Below, piece by piece: positions 56,939-64,000 of a stretch of 64,000 nt of DNA (positions are counted from its first letter, which is position 1; every line of letters starts with the position of its first letter). The notes beneath the pieces were generated by a model. It was not told the origin of the DNA and searched no databases. It saw only the letters and a list, made by a program, of their open reading frames with translations. Source of the stretch: Cryobacterium sp. SO1 (lineage in GTDB: Bacteria > Actinomycetota > Actinomycetes > Actinomycetales > Microbacteriaceae); NCBI RefSeq assembly GCF_004210215.2, contig NZ_CP067394.1:1736001-1800000 (forward strand), read 5' to 3'. Both the position numbers and the translations under genes were made by a program.

Positions 56939-56964
56939 AGGTGGGAGCGAGGGGGAGGGGCAGG

Positions 56965-57522
56965 CTAACGGAGGATCTCCACCATGAGGACCCAGGCGTC
57001 GAGCATCGAGCCGATCACGGTCAGCACCACGCCGGCCGCCAGGCAGTACATACCCGCGCTGGAGAGACCCGCGCTGGAGAGACCCGCACTGGAGAGAACC
57101 GCACTATAGAGTCCCGCACCGACGCCGGCGAGGACCAGGAGCAGAGCACCCACCATCACGGGGAGCAACTGCAGGGCCGCCAGCGCCACGGAGAGTGCCA
57201 AGGGATGCCCCTGGCCCTCGCTGTCACGCCTCCGAAGACGCAGGGAGACAGCGTGCAGCACGATCACGGGCACGCCGGCGACGAGCACCTCGGCGCCGAG
57301 CAGCGCCGCGGGCTGCCCCGGCACCAGGATCAAGGCTGCCGTCACCACGACCAGTACGAGGGACCCGATCGCCGCGGCCGCCCGGGCCGTGAGCCCGGGA
57401 AAAGCGAGGATCTCCTTGATGTTGACCGAGATCGCCACCATCACGAGACCCGCCAGCGCCGCCGCCGCACCCGCCATCGCCACGGCGAAGTCACCCCAGC
57501 CCGTCGTCACCGTGCCGTCCAT
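56965..57522 (-). CDS. Small integral membrane protein, function unknown
   Basis: 185 residues with about five membrane segments. It begins MDGTVTTGWGDFAVAMAGAAAALAGLVMVAISVNIKEIL, a sequence seen in uncharacterised actinobacterial membrane proteins (some annotated as FtsH protease modulators, which I cannot support here). A loop contains five-residue repeats, SSAGL/SSAGM, from a 15-bp DNA repeat (57053-57112). ATG 57522 has GAGGGAC upstream; an earlier start at 57582 would add an unlikely basic leader. Confidence 0.75.
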   Translation of the reverse strand: MDGTVTTGWGDFAVAMAGAAAALAGLVMVAISVNIKEILAFPGLTARAAAAIGSLVLVVVTAALILVPGQPAALLGAEVLVAGVPVIVLHAVSLRLRRRDSEGQGHPLALSVALAALQLLPVMVGALLLVLAGVGAGLYSAVLSSAGLSSAGLSSAGMYCLAAGVVLTVIGSMLDAWVLMVEILR

Positions 57523-57617
57523 AAGTCCCTCGCCCACAGCCACCTTCGCTCCGCTGCCCACACGATAGCGCGACGGCCACACGGGCCAGCCACCAGCACG
57601 TTGACAGCGTGTGGTCC

Positions 57618-57623
57618 TACGCT
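57618..57623 (+). promoter_or_regulatory. Possible -10 for the second acyltransferase
   Basis: TACGCT ends 6 bp before the ATG at 57630, which has no ribosome site, as expected of a leaderless transcript. A TTGACA at 57601 lies too close (11 bp) to be its -35. Confidence 0.35.
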
Positions 57624-57629
57624 GGTCTT

Positions 57630-58415
57630 ATGAGAACGCGCACCGGGGAACCCATCTACAGCACGGCGATTACGGCGGGGCGCACAATCTTCGGAGCCTT
57701 CAGATTGAGGCCGTCGGTTATCGGCCTCACCAATCTGCCGGATGCCGGCGGAGCGGTACTCGCCATCACCCACTTCGGCTACGCCGATTTCGCCCTGGTC
57801 GAATGGATGACCTGGCGAAAGAACCGTCGGCACATCCGCTTCATGGCGAAAAAGGGCGCGTTCGACAAGCCCGTCGTCGGATGGCTCCTCCGCGGAATGC
57901 GGCACATCAACGTCGACATGACGGCGGGGGCCCAGGCCTACGCCGATGCCGTGCGGGCTCTGGGCCTGGGCGAACTCGTGGGGGTGTTCCCCGAGGGCGG
58001 CGTGAACGCCTCGTTCACTGTGCGCGACCTCAAGACCGGCGCAGCACGGATGGCCAAGGAAGCCAGGGTGCCCATCGTTCCGATCGCCGTCTGGGGTGGC
58101 CACCGGCTGCTGACGAAGAACCACAAGCCGTCACTAGGGGAGGCCTATCGCACACCGGTCTCCTTCGCGGTCGGCACCCCGATCGCCGTGGGCGCCGACG
58201 ACGACCCGCAACAGGTCACCGATCGGCTGCACGGCGTTCTGCAGAGGCTCGTCGACGGACTGCAGGCCCGGTACCCGGACCCGGGAGCCGGACGCTGGTG
58301 GCAACCTGCCCACCTCGGCGGAACAGCGCCCACACCGGCTGAGGCCGCCGCAACGGAAGCCGAACGGCAACGGCGCAAAGCCGCTGCCCGGGCGGCCGCG
58401 ACGCCGACGGCCTAG
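57630..58415 (+). CDS. Acyltransferase of the PlsC superfamily, variant
   Basis: 261 residues. The catalytic HX4D is present as THFGYADFALVEW, but the substrate motif is FPEGGVNASF instead of the usual EGTR, so the acceptor may not be lysophosphatidate. The C-terminus is a charged, alanine-rich tail (TEAERQRRKAAARAA). The start at 57630 was chosen over 57609 because of its closeness to a -10 element. It stands alone between a minus-strand membrane gene and a minus-strand flavin reductase. Confidence 0.85.
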   Translation: MRTRTGEPIYSTAITAGRTIFGAFRLRPSVIGLTNLPDAGGAVLAITHFGYADFALVEWMTWRKNRRHIRFMAKKGAFDKPVVGWLLRGMRHINVDMTAGAQAYADAVRALGLGELVGVFPEGGVNASFTVRDLKTGAARMAKEARVPIVPIAVWGGHRLLTKNHKPSLGEAYRTPVSFAVGTPIAVGADDDPQQVTDRLHGVLQRLVDGLQARYPDPGAGRWWQPAHLGGTAPTPAEAAATEAERQRRKAAARAAATPTA

Positions 58416-58462
58416 GCCCGCCTGCCGGCAGAGCCGACAGGGGTGTCCCAGCGGCCGAGCGA

Positions 58463-59014
58463 CTAGACGGTATCGCCCAGAGCCCGGTAGCGGCGCTCAT
58501 GATAGATCAGCGCTTCGTCGTCCTCGCCCAGGCCGCCGCCCTCGATCTGGACCACGACGACAGCGGCGTTGTGCACGCTCACGCGCTCCACGATACGACC
58601 GACCATCCATGACGTCACGTCGTTGAGCAGCGGCAGCCCATACGGCCCTACCCGCCAGTGATCACCGACGAAGCGCTCGGTGTTGGGACCGGCTAGGCGC
58701 TCGGCCAGCGAGCGGTTGCGCAACCCGAGCAGGTGAATGACCAGGCGTTCGGTCTCCGCGACGGCCGGCCAGGAACTGGCCGACTTCGCCATGTTGAAGG
58801 TCGCCAGGGGAGGTACCGCCGACATCGAGGCCAGGGAGGTCGCGGTGAATCCGACCGGGTGCCCCAGGGCATCCAGTGCCGTCACGACCGCGACTCCGGC
58901 CGCGTGACGGCGGAACGCGTTCTTGAACGCGGCCAGGTCGCCGGGGGCGTTCGGGTCGGTGCCGAGGGCCGGGGCGCGGGGGAACCCGGCCGGTTGCGCG
59001 GTGCGATCGCTCAT
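58463..59014 (-). CDS. Flavin reductase-like protein
   Basis: 183 residues with the FMN-binding split-barrel fold of flavin reductases. Blocks FRRHAAGVAVVTALDALGHPVGFTATSLASMSAVPPLATFNMAKSAS are typical, with the FMN-contacting SLASMS region, then VIHLLGLRNRSLAERLAG and YHERRYRALG. It may reduce FMN or serve as small component of an oxygenase; no oxygenase gene is adjacent. ATG at 59014; a GTG at 59038 would add eight residues. It is divergent from hisD. Confidence 0.85.
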   Translation of the reverse strand: MSDRTAQPAGFPRAPALGTDPNAPGDLAAFKNAFRRHAAGVAVVTALDALGHPVGFTATSLASMSAVPPLATFNMAKSASSWPAVAETERLVIHLLGLRNRSLAERLAGPNTERFVGDHWRVGPYGLPLLNDVTSWMVGRIVERVSVHNAAVVVVQIEGGGLGEDDEALIYHERRYRALGDTV

Positions 59015-59085
59015 AGTGGGTGCCAATCGTTTCACCAACCAGCCTATTCCCGTGCGCCGGGCGTTCTTGGATAAGCTGGAGGAAC

Positions 59086-60405
59086 ATGATCCAGACGATT
59101 GACCTTCGAGGAACGCGGCCTGCTCCGGCCGAACTTTTGGCCTCGGTGCCCCGGGCCCTCACCAGCGTCACCGTCGCCAGTGACGTCGCAGCCGAACTGA
59201 TCGACGACGTGCGCGCCCGAGGTCTTGAGGCACTGCTCGACCAGGCCGAACGCCTCGACCGGGTGCGCCCCGGGCACGTGCGCGTGCCGGCCTCCCACGT
59301 CGAAGAGGCCCTCGCCGCCCTCGACCCGGATGTCCGCATCGCGATCGAGGAGACCATCCGTCGGGTGCGACTCGCCAGCGCCGCGCAGGTGCCGCCGCTG
59401 GTGACCACCACCATCGCCGATGGTGCCGAAATCGTGCAGCGCTGGCGTCCCGTCCAGCGGGTCGGGCTCTACGTGCCCGGCGGCAAGGCCGTATACCCGT
59501 CCAGCGTTGTGATGAACGTGGTCCCCGCCCAGGTGGCCGGTGTCACCTCCATCGCCCTCGCCTCCCCGCCGCAAAGCCACTTCGGTGGGCGGGTGCACCC
59601 CACCATCCTCGCCGTGGCCGGCCTGCTCGGCGTCGACGAGATCTATGCCATGGGCGGCGCCGGCGCTGTCGGTGCCTTCGCTTACGGCGTTCCCGGCCTG
59701 GGCCTCGATCCCGTGCAGCTCGTCACCGGCCCCGGCAACGTCTACGTGGCCGCCGCAAAACGTCTGGTGCGCGGCGTCACCGGCATCGACTCCGAAGCCG
59801 GTCCGACCGACATCCTGGTGATCGCCGACGCCGAAGCCGACCCCGCCTTCGTCGCCGCTGACCTGGTCAGCCAGGCCGAGCACGATGAGCTCGCGGCCGC
59901 CGTGCTGGTCACGGACTCCGCCCAGCTCGCCACCGCCGTCGAGGTACTCCTGACCGATCTGGCCGGCAGCACGACGCACACCGAACGGGTGACGGCGTCG
60001 CTGGGCGGCAGCCAGTCGGCGATCGTGCTGGTCGACGACCTCGAGCAGGCCGCCGCGTTCAGCAACGCGTTCGGCCCGGAGCACCTCGAGATTCAGACCG
60101 TCGACCCCGATGCCGTGCTCGCACTGATCGACAACGCCGGCGCCATCTTCCTCGGCCCGTACGCACCGGTCAGCCTCGGCGACTACGCGGCCGGGTCCAA
60201 CCACGTACTCCCCACCGGGGGACAAGCGCGGTTCTCCGCGGCCCTCGGCGCGTACACCTTCCTGCGCCCGCAGCAAGTGGTGCGGTACACCCGCGAGGGC
60301 CTCGCCGGTGTCGCCGAGCACATCCTGGCCCTGTCCGCTGCCGAGGCATTGCCCGCCCACGGCGACGCCGTCAGCGCGCGATTCACCGATCCCTCGGAAC
60401 GGTAG
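59086..60405 (+). CDS. hisD: Histidinol dehydrogenase
   Basis: Last two steps of histidine synthesis, oxidising histidinol to histidine with NAD and zinc. The 439-residue protein has [54 protein letters not shown] and the C-terminal GPEHLEIQT and [17 protein letters not shown] at 59086 has GGAGGA upstream. It stands apart from the rest of the his operon, as hisD often does next to nrdR. Confidence 0.95.
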   Translation: MIQTIDLRGTRPAPAELLASVPRALTSVTVASDVAAELIDDVRARGLEALLDQAERLDRVRPGHVRVPASHVEEALAALDPDVRIAIEETIRRVRLASAAQVPPLVTTTIADGAEIVQRWRPVQRVGLYVPGGKAVYPSSVVMNVVPAQVAGVTSIALASPPQSHFGGRVHPTILAVAGLLGVDEIYAMGGAGAVGAFAYGVPGLGLDPVQLVTGPGNVYVAAAKRLVRGVTGIDSEAGPTDILVIADAEADPAFVAADLVSQAEHDELAAAVLVTDSAQLATAVEVLLTDLAGSTTHTERVTASLGGSQSAIVLVDDLEQAAAFSNAFGPEHLEIQTVDPDAVLALIDNAGAIFLGPYAPVSLGDYAAGSNHVLPTGGQARFSAALGAYTFLRPQQVVRYTREGLAGVAEHILALSAAEALPAHGDAVSARFTDPSER

Positions 60406-60418
60406 GCTCGTAAGCACG

Positions 60419-60901
60419 ATGTATTGCCCGTTCTGTCGCCACCCCGATTCCCGCGTCATCGACTCGCGCACCAGCGATGACGGGCTCTCGATCCGCCGTC
60501 GCCGGCAGTGCCCGGAGTGCGGTCGGCGGTTCAGCACCACCGAAACCGCCAGCCTCAACATCATCAAGCGCAGCGGCGTCGTCGAACCGTTCAGCCGCGA
60601 GAAGATCGTCGCTGGCGTGCGCAAGGCCTGCCAGGGCCGTCCGGTCACCGACTCGGACCTGGCCATGCTCGCGCAGAAGGTCGAGGAGACCATCCGCCAG
60701 ACCGGAGCGTCCCAGATCGAAGCCAACGACATCGGCCTGGCCATCCTCGCCCCTCTGCGAGACCTCGATGAAGTGGCCTACCTGCGCTTCGCCAGCGTCT
60801 ACCAGGCGTTCGACTCGCTCGACGACTTCGAGAGCGCGATCGGTCAGCTGCGCACCGAACACGCCGCCACGACGGACTCCGACCCCGAACCGGAACGGTA
60901 G
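60419..60901 (+). CDS. nrdR: Ribonucleotide reductase repressor NrdR
   Basis: ATP/dATP-responding repressor of ribonucleotide reductase genes. The 160-residue protein has an N-terminal zinc ribbon with C3, C6, C31 and C34 (CPFC, CPEC) and an ATP-cone domain from [24 protein letters not shown]. It follows hisD by 13 bp; TAGGCT at the hisD stop is a possible -10. No nrd genes are in this window, so its targets lie elsewhere. Confidence 0.95.
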   Translation: MYCPFCRHPDSRVIDSRTSDDGLSIRRRRQCPECGRRFSTTETASLNIIKRSGVVEPFSREKIVAGVRKACQGRPVTDSDLAMLAQKVEETIRQTGASQIEANDIGLAILAPLRDLDEVAYLRFASVYQAFDSLDDFESAIGQLRTEHAATTDSDPEPER

Positions 60902-60903
60902 AC

Positions 60904-61959
60904 GTGTACCGGACTTTCTTCACACTGGTGCTCACCCGGATCGACCCCGAACAGGCGCATCACCTGGCTGTCGAGGTGATCCGGTGGCTCCCGCGACTTG
61001 GCCTTGGCCCGCTCGTGCACAGATTCACCCGCCCGCGCACCGACATCGGCGTGGACACGCTCGGTCTGCACTTCGACTCGCCCTTCGGCGTTGCCGCCGG
61101 TTTCGACAAGGACGGTCACGCCGTCATCGGCCTCGGCAGTCTGGGCTTCGGGCACGTCGAGGTCGGCACGCTCACGGCCATCGCCCAGCCCGGCAACCCC
61201 AAACCCCGGCTGTTCCGGCTGATCGCCGACCGCGCCGTGATCAACCGGATGGGCTTCAACAACGGCGGAGCAGAGGCGGCCGTCGCACGCCTGTGCGAGG
61301 TGCGAGCCACCCGCAGCCGCCCGGTCCTTGGCATCAACATCGGCAAGAGCCGGGTCACCGCGGTCGAGGACGCCACGGCCGACTACCTGGTCAGCACGGT
61401 GGCCCTGGCCCCGATCGCGGACTACCTGGTGGTCAACGTCAGCTCACCGAACACACCGGGGCTGCGCGGCCTGCAGGAGCTCGACCAGTTGGCCCCGCTG
61501 CTGAGGGCAGTTCAGGACCGGGCCGGCGACACCCCACTGCTGGTCAAGATCGCCCCCGACCTGACCGACGACGATGTCACCCGCATCGCCGGCCTGACCG
61601 TGGAGCTCGGCCTGGCCGGCATCATCGCCACCAACACCACCATCAGCCGGGAGAACCTGCTGACCGACCCGGCCGTTGTGGCCGCCGCCGGCGCGGGCGG
61701 GCTCTCCGGAGCGCCCCTGAACGACCGGTCCCTCGCGGTGCTGCGCCTGATCCGGGCCAGTGTGCCGGCGGACCTGTGCGTCATCTCGGTCGGTGGCGTC
61801 GAGACCGCTGAGCAGGTCGTCGAACGCCTCGACGCCGGGGCGACCCTGGTGCAGGGGTACACGGGGTTCCTCTACCGCGGCCCGCTTTGGGCCCGGCAGA
61901 TCAACCGCGGACTCGACCGGTTGCTCGCCGGGCGCCGCGCCGCGCCGGTCCTCTCCTAA
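60904..61959 (+). CDS. pyrD: Dihydroorotate dehydrogenase, class 2
   Basis: Membrane-linked flavoprotein that makes orotate in pyrimidine synthesis and hands electrons to quinone. The 351-residue class 2 protein has the amphipathic N-terminus (MYRTFFTLVLTRIDPEQAHHLAVE), FGVAAGFDKDG, NVSSPNTPGLR with the catalytic serine, KIAPDLTDDD, and GGVETAEQVVERLDAGATLVQGYTGFLYRGP. GTG start two bases after nrdR. The stop lies in a 14-bp repeat that repeats the TAA. Confidence 0.95.
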   Translation: MYRTFFTLVLTRIDPEQAHHLAVEVIRWLPRLGLGPLVHRFTRPRTDIGVDTLGLHFDSPFGVAAGFDKDGHAVIGLGSLGFGHVEVGTLTAIAQPGNPKPRLFRLIADRAVINRMGFNNGGAEAAVARLCEVRATRSRPVLGINIGKSRVTAVEDATADYLVSTVALAPIADYLVVNVSSPNTPGLRGLQELDQLAPLLRAVQDRAGDTPLLVKIAPDLTDDDVTRIAGLTVELGLAGIIATNTTISRENLLTDPAVVAAAGAGGLSGAPLNDRSLAVLRLIRASVPADLCVISVGGVETAEQVVERLDAGATLVQGYTGFLYRGPLWARQINRGLDRLLAGRRAAPVLS

Positions 61960-61978
61960 TCGGCCTCTCCTAACCGGT
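61951..61978 (+). repeat. Two 14-bp repeats including the pyrD stop
   Basis: CTCTCCTAATCGGC followed by CTCTCCTAACCGGT. The first holds the pyrD stop TAA (61957-61959), the second repeats TAA 14 bp later in another frame. Confidence 0.7.
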
Positions 61979-62018
61979 CGGCCGGCAGGTGCTCCAGCAG
62001 TGCCCGCCGCGAACCGTT

Positions 62019-63119
62019 TCAGTCGGTCGGGCCGGGCGCCCCCGGATTTTGGATCAGTCCGAGGTCCGCCAGTTGCTCCGCCAGGCTCGCGCCGTCAGGC
62101 CCGTAGACCCAGCGTGGGTCAGGCTTGGCTCCAACCGCATCCTTGGCCCGGCGACCGGCCAGTACGGCCTCGCTCGGCGACAGCCGGCGGATGGCGACCG
62201 CGGCGACACTCTGCGGGAAGTCCTGTTGGAATTCGCCGTAAATAGCCTCGTCGTGCTGCCCGTCGTCGCCGATCAGGATCCACTTCATCTCGGGGAACTC
62301 CTGCGCCAGACGACGCAGGTTGTCCCGCTTGTGCTCCCGACCGCTGCGGAACAACCTGTCGTGGGTCGGGCCCCAGTCGGTCAGCAACAACGCGCCGGCC
62401 GGGTACAGGTTGCGGGAGAGAAAGCGGCTCAGGGTCGGCGCGACATTCCAGGCGCCGGTGGAGAGATAGATCACGGGAGCGCCCGGTGTCGCGTCGGCGA
62501 GACGGTCGAGCAGAACGGCCATGCCCGGCGTGGGAACGCGGGCGTGCTCGTCCAGCACGAAGGTGTTCCACGCCGCCAGCAACGGCCGGGGCAGGGTGGT
62601 GACCATGACGGTGTCGTCGACGTCGGAGATGACCCCGGTTCGCACGTGGGGGGCGACCACGAAGACCGGCGCCTCGACGCTCACCGAGGCGTGGGTGTGC
62701 AGCGTGGCGGTGTGCCAGCCCGGCTCCAGGTTGACCTCCATCACAGTGTCGACGACACCACCGCGGTCGGCCTGCACCCGATGGGCCTTGCCGCCGATGT
62801 CGATGGTGACCGTGACGTCGTTGACCGGCACGCTCGTGAAGCTGCGCCAGCCCCGGATGCTCGCATCGCGTCCGTCATTCCGCCGCCGCCTTCGCGCGGT
62901 GCCGCCAGCCTTCACCGGCTTGGACAGAAGGACGCGGCACAGGATCCGCACCCGCTCCGTGGTGCCATAGCCGGAGTAGGGGATGACGATCGGCAGGTGT
63001 CCGCGCCGGCGGGCGAACTTCTCGCGCTTGTCATGCAGCCAATCCTCGATCCGCGCCGCTCGGTGCATGAGGCGCGCAGGGTCCAGGGGCATGGCGGGCG
63101 TGGCGGGGGACTTGGACAC
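62019..63119 (-). CDS. DUF2183 protein, HAD-like phosphatase fold (App1 type)
   Basis: 366 residues. The second half is the DUF2183 domain, with the HAD-type motif DVDDT at 166-170, YLSTGAWNVAPTLSRFLSRNLYPAG and IGDDGQHDEAIY. Yeast App1p, a phosphatidate phosphatase, is a family member; whether this protein acts on phosphatidate is not known. The N-terminal 90 residues are basic and variable. GTG start at 63119. Convergent with pyrD across 59 bp, and divergent from the TetR gene. Confidence 0.85.
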   Translation of the reverse strand: MSKSPATPAMPLDPARLMHRAARIEDWLHDKREKFARRRGHLPIVIPYSGYGTTERVRILCRVLLSKPVKAGGTARRRRRNDGRDASIRGWRSFTSVPVNDVTVTIDIGGKAHRVQADRGGVVDTVMEVNLEPGWHTATLHTHASVSVEAPVFVVAPHVRTGVISDVDDTVMVTTLPRPLLAAWNTFVLDEHARVPTPGMAVLLDRLADATPGAPVIYLSTGAWNVAPTLSRFLSRNLYPAGALLLTDWGPTHDRLFRSGREHKRDNLRRLAQEFPEMKWILIGDDGQHDEAIYGEFQQDFPQSVAAVAIRRLSPSEAVLAGRRAKDAVGAKPDPRWVYGPDGASLAEQLADLGLIQNPGAPGPTD

Positions 63120-63267
63120 ACCTCAGTCTCTCATGCGCCGCAGCGTCCCTCTCGCCCGCCAGCGCTGCCGGCCAGGCGCACGCCCGGCCGCTGACGACAA
63201 GCCTGGGCACCGCGCTCCCGCTCCGTTCGGGGGGTATGTCATGTGCCTCGCGCTCAACCGCTGGCCC

Positions 63268-63273
63268 TAAGAT
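63268..63273 (+). promoter_or_regulatory. Possible -10 for the TetR gene
   Basis: TAAGAT about 25 bp before the GTG, then a TATATT stretch and AAGGAGG (63288-63294). This is the only promoter-like part of the 179-bp gap; operator symmetry is not clear. Confidence 0.35.
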
Positions 63274-63298
63274 TGTGTCGTATATTCAAGGAGGCCAC

Positions 63299-63955
63299 GT
63301 GGCGCTGATCGACCTATTCGGTGAAGACTCTGTCGCACAAGGGCGGCAGATTCGTACCGAGCCCATCCAACAGCGCAGTGCCGCCAGGTTGACCGCACTC
63401 CTCGATGCCGCCGCAGAGGTCGTCGACGAGGTGGGTTTCGACCGCATCACCACAGCCATGGTCGCGGAGCGCGCCGGTGCCTCCATCGGCACCGTGTACC
63501 GCTACTATCCCGACCGCGTCGCAGTCCTCGAAGGCCTCCGCGAGCGCGCGGTGCAACGATTCAGGCAGCGCGTCGCCGACACCCTCAAGGAGACCCAGCC
63601 GAGCACTTGGTGGGAAGCCGTGGACTGCGGGATCTCGGCGTTCGTCGACCTCTATCGTGCCGAACCCGGATTCCGGATCTTGCACTTCGCCGACCGAGAA
63701 CGCGCACAGTCCAGCGTGCCGGACGAGCTGGACTCCGGCTTCTTCGCCAACCAGATCGCCGGCGTTCTGTCGGATGAATTCGGCCTGTCCGGCGGACCCG
63801 ACCTGATCTTCAGGCTCGAGGTCGCCGTGGAGATGGCCGATTCCCTCCTGTCCCGTGCCTTCACCTGGAACAGCCAGGGCGATGAGCGCTTCATCGCCGA
63901 GTGCCGCCGCATCATGCACGACTACCTCGTCGGCTACTACGGCCCGGACGCCTGA
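63299..63955 (+). CDS. TetR-family regulator
   Basis: 218 residues. The helix-turn-helix lies at about 50-80 (ITTAMVAERAGASIGTVYRYYPDRVAVL), preceded by a helix ARLTALLDAAAEVVDEVGF. The C-terminal ligand-binding part has no recognisable specific motif. GTG 63299 with AAGGAGG was chosen; a longer frame from 63236 lacks a ribosome site. Target genes are unknown, the divergent DUF2183 gene being one candidate. The last 45 bp of the window after it show nothing. Confidence 0.88.
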   Translation: MALIDLFGEDSVAQGRQIRTEPIQQRSAARLTALLDAAAEVVDEVGFDRITTAMVAERAGASIGTVYRYYPDRVAVLEGLRERAVQRFRQRVADTLKETQPSTWWEAVDCGISAFVDLYRAEPGFRILHFADRERAQSSVPDELDSGFFANQIAGVLSDEFGLSGGPDLIFRLEVAVEMADSLLSRAFTWNSQGDERFIAECRRIMHDYLVGYYGPDA

Positions 63956-64000
63956 TTCGGGACCTTCGCCCTGGCGATTGTGACGTAAACGGCAATCCGC

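Overview
The window is chromosomal DNA of a high-GC actinomycete. The gene order and protein types fit Microbacteriaceae, and a Cryobacterium-like organism is my best guess from gene content alone. Pointers are a C50-type carotenoid operon start beside a MarR gene, a full division and cell-wall (dcw) cluster with wag31/divIVA, sepF and yggT but no ftsA or minCDE, many GTG starts, and a mycobacterial-type aroG / pknL / Rv2175c / prenyl synthase neighbourhood. No rRNA, tRNA, CRISPR array, prophage or insertion sequence is visible.

Layout. (1) 1-4244: a minus-strand carotenoid operon idi-crtE-crtB-crtI with 4-8 bp overlaps (crtI runs off the window), divergent from a MarR/CrtR-like regulator across a small operator-like palindrome; idi carries a one-base frameshift. 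(2) 4249-10589: apt, deoC, a Nudix hydrolase, a DUF1295 membrane protein and the bacterial NHEJ pair ligD-ku; ligD is split by a second one-base frameshift. (3) 10623-13139: a CDP-alcohol phosphatidyltransferase, a GarA/OdhI-like FHA protein and two MerR regulators, the first resembling the ftsZ regulator FtsR. (4) 13217-24837: an orphan ParA, pyruvate carboxylase, a MinD-like ATPase, peptide deformylase, a long-chain acyl-CoA synthetase, a ROK glucokinase, an acyltransferase and class II DAHP synthase. (5) 25084-30817: a PASTA Ser/Thr kinase, a LysM cell-wall protein, an Rv2175c-like DNA-binding protein, a second polyprenyl synthase and a DUF3040 membrane protein. (6) 31104-49688: the dcw cluster mraZ-rsmH-ftsL-ftsI-murE-murF-mraY-murD-ftsW-murG-murC-ftsQ-ftsZ-yggS-sepF-yggT-divIVA, mostly translationally coupled, headed by 10-bp-period MraZ boxes. 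(7) 49678-54857: lspA, rluD and dnaE. (8) 54992-63955: a DUF222/HNH endonuclease, a small membrane protein, a second acyltransferase, a flavin reductase-like protein, hisD, nrdR, pyrD, a DUF2183 phosphatase-like protein and a TetR regulator.

How it fits together. Isoprenoid genes (idi, crtE, crtB, crtI, the second prenyl synthase) supply carotenoid and lipid carriers. The kinase, FHA, LysM and dcw genes form a growth and division module, and a candidate FtsR regulator and its expected target ftsZ, with palindromes upstream, are both present. The most unusual signal cuts across gene function: short tandem repeats occur repeatedly. Outside coding sequence they have 14, 16 or 18 bp periods and often begin with the end of a gene and copy its stop codon (28746-29114 gene, rluD, dnaE, pyrD). 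Inside genes the period is almost always 15 bp, adding five-residue units to linkers (MarR, LigD, FtsQ, YggS, HNH protein, small membrane protein). Two one-base losses in G/C runs (idi, ligD) may be real or may be assembly errors.
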